A stretch of DNA of 64,000 nucleotides from Streptococcus mitis (GCF_002096845.1 NZ_NCVK01000060.1:157084-221083); one strand, 5' to 3'. Numbered from the stretch's first letter, positions 39,981 to 48,649 are shown. The notes: generated by a model not told the origin, from the sequence alone. A program made the numbers and translations.

Positions 39981-40847
39981 GTGGGCACACTTTTAGCAAC
40001 AAGATTAAAAAATAGACGAAAAGAATTAAAAATGTCTCAGCGAGAATTGGCTGAGGGGATATGTAAACAGGGACAGATTAGTCGATTAGAGAATGGAGAA
40101 TTTACTCCAGGAGCAGACTTTTTATATGCTCTGTCTAAGAAGTTAAAAGTTAGTATAGATTATTTTTTTAATGAGCAGATTGTAGAAGAGATTGATGAGT
40201 TATCAGAGTTTAAAAAGTTAGCCCAGACATTTATCACAAATCGAAATTATGAGTCTTTGAAATATATATATGAATTAGAGAGTGTAAAGGTGCATCGCTT
40301 GTCTCTAGTAAATAAATTTTATATGGAGTGGACAAAATCTCTTATAGATTTTTATTTCTATGGGCAAAAAGAGGAGGCTGTGGCAAGATTGGAGAAGGTA
40401 CTGTCTCAGTTAAGTGTAACTGACTTGACCTACCTTCAAGTTGCAAATACTCTATTCAATTTTTATTATGATATTGAAGATTTAGAGAGTTTTAATGAAA
40501 TTAGAGAAAAGTTAGAGTATCAAGTAAATCAACTCAAGTTAAACACAATCGAAGAATTAAACCTTTCTATTAAATTTAATTATAATGTTTGTCGCTATCT
40601 ATGGTTGCAGAATAATACTGAAGAGGCTATTACTAAAATCACAGATACGATAAAGCAATGTAAGACGTATAGAACAACGTATCTTTTGGCTGATTTGTAT
40701 TTATTGATGGGAAATGTCAGTAAGAATTTTTCTTCTAAAGTTGCAGTAAAAGAGTACTTTGAAACGGCTTATTTTCTATATAAGCTTGAGGGAAATATGT
40801 CAATGGCTCTTAAAATCGAGCATTACATTGCAGATATAACAGAATAG
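39981..40847 (+). CDS. PlcR/TprA-like HTH-TPR regulator
   Basis: 288 residues. The N-terminal XRE helix-turn-helix (about 5-62: RLKNRRKELKMSQRELAEG...QISRLENGE) is followed by a helical tetratricopeptide-like domain, the layout of peptide-sensing PlcR, TprA and related regulators. The start is GTG at 39981 after AAAAGGAAAA. No signal-peptide gene partner is evident within 700 bp on either side. The gene is AT-rich and lies in the island behind tRNA-Arg. A hairpin at 40853-40880 (GATG...CATC, T run) ends it. Confidence 0.8.
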   Translation: MGTLLATRLKNRRKELKMSQRELAEGICKQGQISRLENGEFTPGADFLYALSKKLKVSIDYFFNEQIVEEIDELSEFKKLAQTFITNRNYESLKYIYELESVKVHRLSLVNKFYMEWTKSLIDFYFYGQKEEAVARLEKVLSQLSVTDLTYLQVANTLFNFYYDIEDLESFNEIREKLEYQVNQLKLNTIEELNLSIKFNYNVCRYLWLQNNTEEAITKITDTIKQCKTYRTTYLLADLYLLMGNVSKNFSSKVAVKEYFETAYFLYKLEGNMSMALKIEHYIADITE

Positions 40848-40943
40848 TAAAGACGATGTTCAATTAAGCATCGTTTTTTAAATCCAAAATAATACAAATA
40901 TGTATTTAATAAAAATAAATAAAAAAATATCATCAAAAATCTT

Positions 40944-41060
40944 GACAGTATTATATTGAAGTGCTAAAATGAGTGCAAGAAAATATCAGGCTTTGTGTCT
41001 ATAAAACATCACCAGAAACTTACTATAGACTGAGTGAATGTAAAGAGACTTCAGCCTTTA
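40944..41060 (+). promoter_or_regulatory. Promoter and folded leader of the CYTH-MFS unit
   Basis: TTGACA at about 40944-40949, 17 bp, TAAAAT at about 40967-40972. The leader that follows has nested arms AGGCT/AGCCT and GTCTATA/TATAGAC around an unpaired ACATCACCAGAAAC loop, ending close to the AGAGG site of the CYTH gene. It does not match a riboswitch class I know. Confidence 0.4.
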
Positions 41061-41081
41061 AAGAATTGAGAGGTAAAATTA

Positions 41082-41639
41082 ATGAATGAATTAGAAGTTA
41101 GATTTGAACTCAACGATGAGAGAGATTATAATAATGCTATTTCATATTTAGAAAAATCTTATAAATTTAAGAATGAAAATAAGCAAGTTGATAAATATTT
41201 TAAAACAAAAGGAAGAGAATTTGAAAATGATGAGGTAGGTAGCTTTATCTACAGAATTCGCCAAGAAGATGATAATAGAGCAAGTATTTTCACAAGAAAA
41301 GATACGATAAAACAAGGAATGTGGAGTGAAAGTGAAATAGAATTGGAATCTGAAAAATTAGAATTTGTAAGAAATATCTTGCAAGATGGATTTTCAAATA
41401 TTTTCACAATAAGTAAACATAGAAAGACTTATCATAATGAATTAGAAAATAAAACGATTAATCTAGATAAGATTGATGGTCTTGGGTTTTATCTTGAGAT
41501 AGAGATTTTAGGAGATTTTTCAAAAGAAGATTATAGTAATTTTTATGATAAAATGTGCGGAGAGTTCTCGTTTTTAAATTCAAAAATAGAAACAAAGGGC
41601 TATGTCCAATTAATGAGAGAAAAAAATGGACGTAATTAA
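41082..41639 (+). CDS. CYTH-domain protein (class IV adenylate cyclase/thiamine triphosphatase-like)
   Basis: 185 residues with CYTH-family features: N-terminal ELEVRFEL (ExExR form of the ExExK motif), VDKYFKTKG, FIYRIRQED, IFTRKD, KHRKTYHN, and IDGLGFYLEIEI with acidic metal ligands. CYTH enzymes act on triphosphate substrates (ATP to cAMP, or ThTP/PPPi hydrolysis); which applies here is unknown. The stop codon lies inside a sequence duplicated from the downstream MFS gene, so its C-terminus may have been reshaped by recombination. Confidence 0.75.
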   Translation: MNELEVRFELNDERDYNNAISYLEKSYKFKNENKQVDKYFKTKGREFENDEVGSFIYRIRQEDDNRASIFTRKDTIKQGMWSESEIELESEKLEFVRNILQDGFSNIFTISKHRKTYHNELENKTINLDKIDGLGFYLEIEILGDFSKEDYSNFYDKMCGEFSFLNSKIETKGYVQLMREKNGRN

Positions 41640-41924
41640 AATTATCAAATAGTCTTGTTGGGATTGTTTACTCAATTACTGGATTTGGAAGTTTGATAGC
41701 AGTAACCTTTCTTTCTACTTTTTGAATAAGAAGGATGTCTTTATCTTGATTTTAGAGTATCTGGTAAGGATGTATATTTCATTGAGTTAGAAACTATGTA
41801 TGGTTTAAGTGAAAATAGTGAGGTACCAACTCTTGCAAAGAGGTTTGGAATAAGTCTTACCGATTTAATAAAAAGTGATATTCATCGTGATTTAACTAGA
41901 AAGAAGGGACATTTTGGATATTAA
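41634..41924 (+). pseudogene. Duplicated MFS fragment fused to a second gene remnant
   Basis: 41634-41750 is nearly identical to 42641-42758 inside the MFS gene, with a few substitutions and one lost T that breaks the frame. From about 41751 a different open stretch reads FRVSGKDVYFIELETMYGLS and continues through AKRFGISLTDLIKSD to a stop at 41922. It resembles a C-terminal gene end (perhaps another CYTH protein; weak) and runs into the MFS start. Confidence 0.6.
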
Positions 41925-43128
41925 CAAGAAAACGTTTTATACAATAACTTTTGGTGAATTTATATCAAATATTGGAGATAGATTTCAGAAAATTGCTTTT
42001 CCAATCTTAATTTACCAGGAATTTCATTCGTCTTTTGCAATGGGAGGAATGGTGATTATTGAATTGCTACCTCAATTCTTCTTGGGATTTGTTATGGGTT
42101 ACTTATTAGATAATTTCAATAAGAAAAAAATACTATTATGGTCTACATTAATACCGGTATTATTATGTAGTGTAATACCGATATTATCTAAATATTCAGT
42201 TTCTATATTCTTTTACTATGTTATTGCATTTTTGATTCCTTTATTTTCGACACTTTTTCAAACAGGATTTTCAGTCATTACTCCTGCCTTATTTGAGAAG
42301 GAAGAATTGCAAAAATATAATTCGCAGTTTCAAGGTGTAAGAACTATTTCAAAATTAGTTTCTCCTGCTCTGGCGGGGTTATTGATGTTAAAGTTTAATA
42401 TTAATAGCATTTTTTTTATTAATAGCGCTTCTTTCTTGTTATTATTTTTTTCAATACTAATTTCATATATTCCAGATCAAGAACACAAGGAGAATGGTAA
42501 TGATGATATAAAAGAAATTTTTGTAGGTTTTAAAGAGAACTTTACAAATATTAAATTGAGGATTTCTTTACTCTTTACTATTGTTGTGAATATCGCTATG
42601 CTAGGTTTCAATGCAACGATTATTTTTTATTTACAGGATCAATTAAAATTATCAAATAGTCTTGTTGGGATTGTTTACTCAATTGCTGGATTTGGAAGTT
42701 TGATAGCAGTAACCCTTCTTTCTACTTTTTTGAATAAGAAGGATGCCTTTATCTTGATGAATATATCAATGGCAACCATCCCACTTGTCATTATGGTGAG
42801 TGGAATAGTAGAAAATTGGATATTTTTTGGAATTTGTTATTCAATTTTGAGTGGATTAATTACAATAGCTTCTGTTTCGATTACAACAATACAGCAACAA
42901 GAAAGTACTGTGTATAATATTGGAAAGATACTTTCTAGTTCTTTTGTAATAGCTACCATTTTTGCACCTTTTGGAGGGATATTGGCCGCTTATTTTAATT
43001 GGCTTTTAAACCCGAGATTAAGTTTAGTTATTTTGGGATTACTAAGTAGTTTATTGGTTATTCTTATAAAGAGTTATGAAAAAAAGCTAACTAAGAAAAG
43101 AACTGCAACATTTATAAAGGAAGATTAG
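41914..43128 (+). CDS. MFS transporter, macrolide-efflux-like
   Basis: 404 residues with about twelve hydrophobic segments, a major facilitator resembling MefA-type exporters of Firmicutes. The loop between helices 2 and 3, GFVMGYLLDNFNKKKILL, matches the MFS GxLxDRxxRR pattern. The start is TTG at 41914 with GAAGGGA upstream. AT-rich composition and a CYTH gene partner mark it as part of the island. The substrate is unknown; similarity to macrolide pumps does not prove resistance. Confidence 0.82.
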   Translation: MDINKKTFYTITFGEFISNIGDRFQKIAFPILIYQEFHSSFAMGGMVIIELLPQFFLGFVMGYLLDNFNKKKILLWSTLIPVLLCSVIPILSKYSVSIFFYYVIAFLIPLFSTLFQTGFSVITPALFEKEELQKYNSQFQGVRTISKLVSPALAGLLMLKFNINSIFFINSASFLLLFFSILISYIPDQEHKENGNDDIKEIFVGFKENFTNIKLRISLLFTIVVNIAMLGFNATIIFYLQDQLKLSNSLVGIVYSIAGFGSLIAVTLLSTFLNKKDAFILMNISMATIPLVIMVSGIVENWIFFGICYSILSGLITIASVSITTIQQQESTVYNIGKILSSSFVIATIFAPFGGILAAYFNWLLNPRLSLVILGLLSSLLVILIKSYEKKLTKKRTATFIKED

Positions 43129-43177
43129 TGGATCAATTATCATTAGAAAAAATAATATTAATTCGTAGTAAAATAAA

Positions 43178-43218
43178 AAAATGAAAAAGGTTTTACATAA
43201 TGTACTACCTTTTTCAGA
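43178..43218 (+). terminator. Terminator of the MFS gene
   Basis: GAAAAAGGT and ACCTTTTTC arms. Confidence 0.6.
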
Positions 43219-43270
43219 TTTAATAATTATTTAGGGGATAAAACTAGAAACCAAAAATACTGAATTTTAA

Positions 43271-43345
43271 ACTGCACCCCAAAAGTAAGATTTTTTCTGT
43301 CTAACTTTTGGGGTCAGTACATTATCTCTAACTTTTGGAGTGCTT
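43271..43345. repeat. IS-end-like inverted repeats
   Basis: CCCCAAAAGTAAGA and TCTAACTTTTGGGG are inverted, and CTAACTTTTGGAGT repeats after them. The motif recalls terminal repeats of IS3-type elements (GACCCCAAAAGTTAGA) and also appears degraded at 19118-19160. No transposase gene is present. Confidence 0.4.
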
Positions 43346-43364
43346 TTTCTATATTCAAATTATT

Positions 43365-44171
43365 TTACAGTACCCATGTACGGATGGCATGGGCAACGCC
43401 AGATTCATCATTAGATTTAGTGATGTATTTGGCGATTTTTTTGATTTCTGGATTTCCATTTTCCATGACTACAGGGTTGCCAACGACTTCCAGCATGGCA
43501 CGGTCATTTTCTTCGTCACCGATAGCCATGGTTTGGTCTTTGGTCAATCCGAGTTTTTCAGCTAAGTGAGTAATAGCTGAACCCTTGTCTACATTTTTTT
43601 TAAGGAGTTCAAGGTAGAAAGGAGCAGATTTGTTGATGGAGTAGCTCTCATAAAATTCGGCTGGTATCTTTTCAATGGCAGCATCGAGAATTTCTGGTTC
43701 ATCGATGAACATACATTTGACGATTTCCTTGCCAGCCATTTCTTCAGGTGTACGGTAGAAGATGGGCATGCTGACGAGGGTTGATTCGTGCACAGTGTAT
43801 TTTCCGATATTGCGATTGGCTGTGTAGATGCCGTCCTTGGTAATAGCGTGCATGTGGACACCGAGCTTACGACTGAGAAATTCCATATCCAGATAATCCT
43901 CATAAGTCAAGGATTCGCTGATAATCTCATGTCCTGTAGCAGTTTCTTGGACAAGGGCACCGTTGAAGGTTACGACATAGTCACCCTCGTCTCTCAACTG
44001 CAAGTCGTCTAGAAGTTTGGCAACACCTGCGATAGGGCGTCCAGTTGCAATCACGACTTTGACACCAGCTTCTTTGGCGTCTTGGATGGCAGAAAAGACT
44101 TCAGGTGTGATTTCCTTTTGGCTGTTGACTAGGGTTCCGTCAATATCAACGGCAATTAGTTTAATACTCAT
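43365..44171 (-). CDS. Cof-type HAD sugar/nucleotide phosphatase
   Basis: 268-residue HAD-IIB hydrolase. Motif I DIDGTLVNS, motif II ATGRP, motif III Lys in NVDKGSAI and motif IV AIGDEENDRAML are complete, so it should dephosphorylate sugar phosphates or FMN/PLP-like compounds. AGAGGA stands before the ATG. It follows ywfO in the same direction with a 12-bp gap. Confidence 0.93.
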   Translation of the reverse strand: MSIKLIAVDIDGTLVNSQKEITPEVFSAIQDAKEAGVKVVIATGRPIAGVAKLLDDLQLRDEGDYVVTFNGALVQETATGHEIISESLTYEDYLDMEFLSRKLGVHMHAITKDGIYTANRNIGKYTVHESTLVSMPIFYRTPEEMAGKEIVKCMFIDEPEILDAAIEKIPAEFYESYSINKSAPFYLELLKKNVDKGSAITHLAEKLGLTKDQTMAIGDEENDRAMLEVVGNPVVMENGNPEIKKIAKYITKSNDESGVAHAIRTWVL

Positions 44172-44183
44172 AAATTTCCTCTT

Positions 44184-45488
44184 CTAGTTTTTATTTGGGG
44201 TAAAATGATCGTTCTCAATCAAGTGTAAAAATTGCTGGGTAATACTTGCAAAGATACTGTTTTGGTCTAACATTTCTTTTGGGAAATAGAAACGATTATC
44301 TCCATGGCGACTGCCAGCAAGGGATTGGACGATAGGAGACAGGCTAGAGAGTTCGGCCAGTTCTCCATTTTTTTGTAAAATCTCAATCTGTGTCCGTGGA
44401 TTTTCAGATTCGGGACGATAGATATCATAAGGGAGATCGAAGTTCTTATGAATGGCAGTGTAGTAGTCTGGATCAAAGCCGATGTCCTCAACCAATTTTC
44501 TCATGCTAGCGAGTTGGTCTTGGTCTTCTTGTGAAAAGGTAATGGATTTAAAGACCTTACGGTTGACAAAACGTTGCGACAAGTCTGCGAGAATCTTGTC
44601 AGGACTGGTCATCCAGAGCTGGAAGTAGGTATTCATCACACCATCATCCAGAGCCAGATAATCAGACAAGGTCACATTTTTTTCAAAGAAAGTCAGGAGA
44701 TGTGGGGAAGTTCGGGCAAAGAAGTCCTTGTCCTTAGGATAGAGTTCCTTGGCGCGTTTGAGAAGATTCTGTAGGAGAACTTCCATGGCGCGTGTTGCGG
44801 GGTGGAAATAAACCTGCATATACATCTGGTAACGACTAAGGACATAGTCTTCGATGGCGTGCATGCCATTGCGCTGAAAGGCGATACCATTTTCGACAGG
44901 ACGAATGACTCGGAGGATTCGAGTCAGGTCAAATTCTCCATAGGATGCTCCTGTAAAATAGGAGTCTCGCAAGAGATAGTCCATGCGGTCCGCATCAATC
45001 TGACTAGAAATGAGTTGCACAACCTGCTTGTTTGGATAGGTATGGTCAATGACACTGGCTACCTTTTCTGGAAAATCTGGCGCCACTTGTAGCAGGACTT
45101 GGTGAATCTCCGTCTCATGACTTTGGATAATCTCCTGAGTAATGCCTTCATGGTCTGTATCAAAGAGATTTTCAAAAGTATGAGAGTAGGCACCATGACC
45201 AAGGTCATGAAGGAGTGCAGCGGTCATGGTCAAGAGAGACTCAGAAGGATTCCATTCCTCGGGATATTTTTCTTCAAAAATCTCTGTGATGCGACGAGCA
45301 ATCTCATAGACTCCTAGACAGTGGGAGAAGCGACTGTGCTCCCCACCGTGGAAGGTATAACTGGAAGTTCCTAGTTGCTTGATTCGACGCAAACGCTGAA
45401 ATTCTTTTGTATTAATCAAGTCATAGATGATTTGATTATTGACATGGATGTAGTTGTGAACTGGGTCACGGAATACTTTTTCGTTCAT
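44184..45488 (-). CDS. HD-domain phosphohydrolase YwfO family
   Basis: 434 residues. The metal-binding HD motif is AALLHDLGHGAYSHTFE, with further ligands in GGEHSRFSHCLGV and DADRMDYLLRDS. Relatives are dNTP triphosphohydrolase-like enzymes. An extended -10 TGCTATAAT ends six bases before the ATG and no binding site is seen, so the mRNA should be leaderless. It is divergent from the DUF1934 gene. Confidence 0.9.
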   Translation of the reverse strand: MNEKVFRDPVHNYIHVNNQIIYDLINTKEFQRLRRIKQLGTSSYTFHGGEHSRFSHCLGVYEIARRITEIFEEKYPEEWNPSESLLTMTAALLHDLGHGAYSHTFENLFDTDHEGITQEIIQSHETEIHQVLLQVAPDFPEKVASVIDHTYPNKQVVQLISSQIDADRMDYLLRDSYFTGASYGEFDLTRILRVIRPVENGIAFQRNGMHAIEDYVLSRYQMYMQVYFHPATRAMEVLLQNLLKRAKELYPKDKDFFARTSPHLLTFFEKNVTLSDYLALDDGVMNTYFQLWMTSPDKILADLSQRFVNRKVFKSITFSQEDQDQLASMRKLVEDIGFDPDYYTAIHKNFDLPYDIYRPESENPRTQIEILQKNGELAELSSLSPIVQSLAGSRHGDNRFYFPKEMLDQNSIFASITQQFLHLIENDHFTPNKN

Positions 45489-45494
45489 ATGACC

Positions 45495-45503
45495 ATTATA
45501 GCA
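45495..45503 (-). promoter_or_regulatory. Extended -10 promoter of ywfO, predicted leaderless
   Basis: On the minus strand TGCTATAAT, then GGTCAT, then the ATG at 45488. Confidence 0.6.
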
Positions 45504-45559
45504 AAAAGCTAGAGTTTTTGGTAAAATAGTAGGACAAGAGACAAGAAAGAGGACTTGAT

Positions 45560-45937
45560 GTGAAGATTCGGATGCGAAATACGATTCAGTTTGATGAGCA
45601 GTTGGAAGTGATTGACCAGCTTTATGACGTGGAAGTGCATGAAAAAGGAGATTATAGCTACCTGCTTTTCTATAATGAGGAAAAGGAAAAAGTGGTTATT
45701 AAATTTCATGGTCAAGAACTGGTGATGAGCCGATTTTCCAATCCCAAGACCATTATGCGCTTCCTAAAGGATAGTGATAGTTTGGCCTATATTCCTACAC
45801 CAATGGGCATGCAGGAGTTTATCATACAAACGATCCATTATCAAGTTGATGGGCAAAAGATTGAGCTAGATTATCAACTACAAAATCAAGAGGGCCATCC
45901 CTTTACTAGCTATCAATTGGAAATTACTTGGGGCTAG
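45560..45937 (+). CDS. DUF1934 (YwiB-like) protein
   Basis: 125-residue calycin-like beta-barrel protein of the DUF1934 family, found next to the ywfO and ylxM genes in streptococci. The start is GTG at 45560 with AGAGGAC in front. The sequence KIRMRNTIQFDEQLEVIDQ and IIQTIHYQVDGQKIELDYQL fits the alternating strand pattern. No catalytic motif is recognisable; function unknown. Confidence 0.83.
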   Translation: MKIRMRNTIQFDEQLEVIDQLYDVEVHEKGDYSYLLFYNEEKEKVVIKFHGQELVMSRFSNPKTIMRFLKDSDSLAYIPTPMGMQEFIIQTIHYQVDGQKIELDYQLQNQEGHPFTSYQLEITWG

Positions 45938-46011
45938 GCTCATGTCTTTTTCAAATTTACCTGGCTATCTTCTCGGATTGGCTTCCTAGTGTGGTAGATT
46001 AGGCTAATTTT

Positions 46012-46020
46012 TGGTATAAT
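46012..46020 (+). promoter_or_regulatory. Extended -10 promoter of ylxM-ffh, predicted leaderless
   Basis: TGGTATAAT (46012-46020) ends seven bases before the ylxM ATG at 46028; AAAAGTT between them has no binding site. Confidence 0.65.
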
Positions 46021-46027
46021 AAAAGTT

Positions 46028-46360
46028 ATGGAAATCGAAAAAACCAATCGTATGAATGCGCTCTTTGAATTTTATGCGGCGCTTTTGACAGATAAGCAAA
46101 TGAATTATATAGAGCTCTACTACGCTGATGATTATAGTCTTGCTGAGATTGCCGAGGAATTTGGTGTCAGTCGTCAGGCTGTCTATGATAATATCAAGCG
46201 GACAGAAAAGATTCTGGAAGATTATGAGATGAAATTGCACATGTACTCGGACTACATTGTCCGCAGTCAGATTTTTGATCAGATTTTGGAGCGCTATCCA
46301 AAGGATGACTTTCTGCAGGAGCAGATAGAAATTTTAACAAGCATTGATAATAGAGAATAA
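46028..46360 (+). CDS. ylxM: YlxM, signal recognition particle-associated HTH protein
   Basis: 110-residue helix-turn-helix protein (sigma-70 region 4-like) encoded before ffh. The HTH is [23 protein letters not shown]. In S. mutans the homologue modulates SRP. It is 11 nt from ffh and so co-transcribed. The start has no Shine-Dalgarno sequence. Confidence 0.92.
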
Positions 46361-46371
46361 GAGGAAGAAAA

Positions 46372-47943
46372 ATGGCATTTGAAAGTTTAACAGAACGTTT
46401 GCAGAACGTCTTTAAAAATCTACGTAAAAAAGGAAAAATCTCTGAGGCTGATGTTCAAGAGGCAACCAAAGAAATTCGCTTGGCCTTGCTTGAAGCCGAC
46501 GTTGCCTTGCCTGTTGTAAAGGACTTTATCAAGAAAGTTCGTGAGCGTGCAGTCGGGCATGAGGTCATTGATACCCTTAATTCTGCGCAACAAATTATTA
46601 AAATCGTTGATGAGGAACTGACAGCTGTTTTAGGTTCTGATACGGCAGAAATTATCAAGTCACCTAAGATTCCAACCATCATCATGATGGTCGGTTTGCA
46701 GGGGGCTGGTAAAACAACCTTTGCAGGTAAATTGGCCAACAAGCTCAAGAAGGAAGAAAATGCCCGTCCTTTGATGATTGCGGCGGATATTTACCGTCCT
46801 GCGGCTATTGACCAGCTGAAGACACTGGGTCAACAGATTGATGTGCCGGTTTTCGCTCTTGGAACAGAGGTTCCAGCTGTTGAGATTGTTCGTCAAGGTT
46901 TGGAACAAGCCCAAGCCAATCACAACGATTATGTCTTGATTGATACGGCAGGTCGTTTGCAGATTGATGAGCTCCTCATGAATGAGCTTCGTGACGTGAA
47001 AGCCTTGGCTCAACCAAATGAAATCCTCCTTGTCGTTGATGCTATGATTGGTCAAGAAGCGGCCAATGTTGCGCGTGAGTTTAATGCTCAGTTGGAAGTG
47101 ACTGGGGTGATCCTTACCAAGATTGATGGTGATACTCGTGGTGGTGCGGCCCTATCTGTTCGTCACATTACCGGAAAACCAATTAAGTTCACTGGTACAG
47201 GTGAAAAGATTACGGACATTGAAACCTTCCACCCAGATCGCATGTCTAGCCGTATCCTTGGTATGGGGGATATGCTCACTTTGATTGAGAAAGCTTCTCA
47301 GGAATACGATGAGCAAAAAGCCCTTGAAATGGCTGAGAAGATGCGTGAAAACACCTTTGATTTCAATGATTTCATTGATCAGTTGGATCAGGTGCAAAAC
47401 ATGGGTCCAATGGAAGACTTGCTCAAGATGATTCCAGGTATGGCTAACAATCCAGCCCTTCAAAACATGAAGGTGGATGAACGCCAGATTGCTCGTAAAC
47501 GTGCCATTGTATCTTCCATGACACCTGAAGAACGTGAAAACCCAGATTTGTTAAATCCAAGCCGTCGCCGTCGTATCGCTGCAGGCTCTGGAAATACATT
47601 TGTCGAAGTTAATAAATTCATCAAAGACTTTAACCAAGCTAAACAGCTTATGCAGGGAGTCATGTCTGGTGATATGAACAAGATGATGAAGCAGATGGGA
47701 ATCAATCCAAACAACCTTCCTAAAAATATGCCAAATATGGGAGGAATGGATATGTCTGCCCTTGAAGGAATGATGGGACAAGGCGGTATGCCTGACCTGT
47801 CAGCTCTCGGAGGATCAGGAATGCCAGATATGAGCCAAATGTTTGGTGGCGGACTCAAAGGTAAAATCGGTGAATTTGCTATGAAACAATCCATGAAACG
47901 CATGGCTAACAAAATGAAAAAAGCGAAGAAGAAACGTAAGTAA
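46372..47943 (+). CDS. ffh: Signal recognition particle GTPase Ffh
   Basis: 523-residue SRP54 protein that targets membrane proteins co-translationally. N domain (1-90), G domain with GLQGAGKTTFAGKLA, DTAGR, TKIDGDTRGG, and a methionine-rich M domain (from about 325) for signal peptides and 4.5S RNA. The tail has Met/Gly repeats (MGGMDMSALEGMMGQGGMPD) and ends KKAKKKRK. AGAGGAAG precedes the ATG. Confidence 0.97.
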   Translation: MAFESLTERLQNVFKNLRKKGKISEADVQEATKEIRLALLEADVALPVVKDFIKKVRERAVGHEVIDTLNSAQQIIKIVDEELTAVLGSDTAEIIKSPKIPTIIMMVGLQGAGKTTFAGKLANKLKKEENARPLMIAADIYRPAAIDQLKTLGQQIDVPVFALGTEVPAVEIVRQGLEQAQANHNDYVLIDTAGRLQIDELLMNELRDVKALAQPNEILLVVDAMIGQEAANVAREFNAQLEVTGVILTKIDGDTRGGAALSVRHITGKPIKFTGTGEKITDIETFHPDRMSSRILGMGDMLTLIEKASQEYDEQKALEMAEKMRENTFDFNDFIDQLDQVQNMGPMEDLLKMIPGMANNPALQNMKVDERQIARKRAIVSSMTPEERENPDLLNPSRRRRIAAGSGNTFVEVNKFIKDFNQAKQLMQGVMSGDMNKMMKQMGINPNNLPKNMPNMGGMDMSALEGMMGQGGMPDLSALGGSGMPDMSQMFGGGLKGKIGEFAMKQSMKRMANKMKKAKKKRK

Positions 47944-47978
47944 GACAAGAGATTGAGCCAAATAAAGCAAATATTATA

Positions 47979-48034
47979 ACAAAATGCATAGTATCAAGGT
48001 TTATGTGAATACCTGATATTATGCGTTTTTTGAT
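47979..48034. repeat. Dispersed GCATAATATCA hairpin, copy 2 (terminator of ffh)
   Basis: AAAATGCATAGTATCAAGGT and ACCTGATATTATGCGTTTT arms. Related to the 26930 copy. Confidence 0.6.
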
Positions 48035-48181
48035 TTTAATAATTTTGTTAAGACACTTTTATAGTAAAATGAAATAGGAATGTAGCGACAAAAATTTGGA
48101 ATTTAAATCAATTTATAAGAATGTTTTAGAGGTAGTGTCGTCCTGTTCCAGATTCAGTCCACTATATTATGATATACGAAA

Positions 48182-48343
48182 AAGAGTCTGGGACAAAAGT
48201 CTAACCTTAAATATAAAAAGCGAACAAAGCAAGTTATCTGACACTCAGAATTCTGTCTTGTTCGCTTTTTTGTCTAACCTATCGATTTTAAAAATTTATA
48301 ATAAAGAATTCCTAAAATCAAAATCTTTTTATCCCAGACTCTT
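48182..48343. repeat. MITE-like nested inverted repeat
   Basis: Outer arms AAGAGTCTGGGACAAAA (48182-48198) and TTTTATCCCAGACTCTT (48327-48343). An inner hairpin AAAAAGCGAACAAAG.../CTTGTTCGCTTTTTT (48215-48272) is flanked by direct GTCTAACC copies. The 162-bp length, terminal inverted repeats and absence of a gene suggest a non-autonomous element. The rest of 47944-48359 shows nothing coding. Confidence 0.5.
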
Positions 48344-48359
48344 AGGTGTATTTAGATTC

Positions 48360-48632
48360 TTAATCTTTATTTTCGTATGGCAAGATTAAGTTCAAGATGA
48401 TTCCTATCATGGCTGATAGGGCAGTACCTGAAAGGGTACCTGGACCGAGTTTAAGGATAGCTCCTCCAAGTCCAAGGACCAACATAGCACTTGCGATGAT
48501 TAGGTTACGCATTTGACCGAAATCAACACGTTCTTTGATCAAGACTTTCAAACCGTTGCTGGCGATAACTCCATAGAGAAGGATTGACATACCAACCAAG
48601 TACAGTTGACAAAGAGCCAAAAAAGGAACCAT
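48360..48632 (-). pseudogene. Uracil permease (UraA/PyrP) C-terminal remnant
   Basis: 90 codons matching the last fifth of a uracil/xanthine permease: YLVGMSILLYGVIASNGLKVLIKERVDF, RNLIIASAMLVLGLGGAIL and the LSGTALSAMIGIILNLILP membrane end. The family is about 425 residues, so more than 300 are missing. The first codons (MVPFLALCQ) are not family-like and mark the junction near 48600-48632. It lies between ffh and the FMN reductase genes and marks a deletion or rearrangement joint. Confidence 0.8.
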
Positions 48633-48649
48633 AACGGTTCCTAAAATTA

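Noticed and set aside
40968..41003. 11-codon ORF MSARKYQALCL as a possible signal peptide for the PlcR-like regulator
   Set aside because: Its ATG overlaps the -10 box of the CYTH promoter and it has no export signal.
39288..43345. Integrative element with integrase in the tRNA-Arg island
   Set aside because: No integrase, excisionase or conjugation gene is present, so only an island is claimed.
47460..47948. 162-codon minus-strand ORF opposite ffh
   Set aside because: Antisense shadow of the Met/Gly-rich M domain.
48096..48389. 97-codon plus-strand ORF downstream of ffh
   Set aside because: It crosses the MITE-like palindrome and the uraA remnant; low-complexity translation and no start signal.
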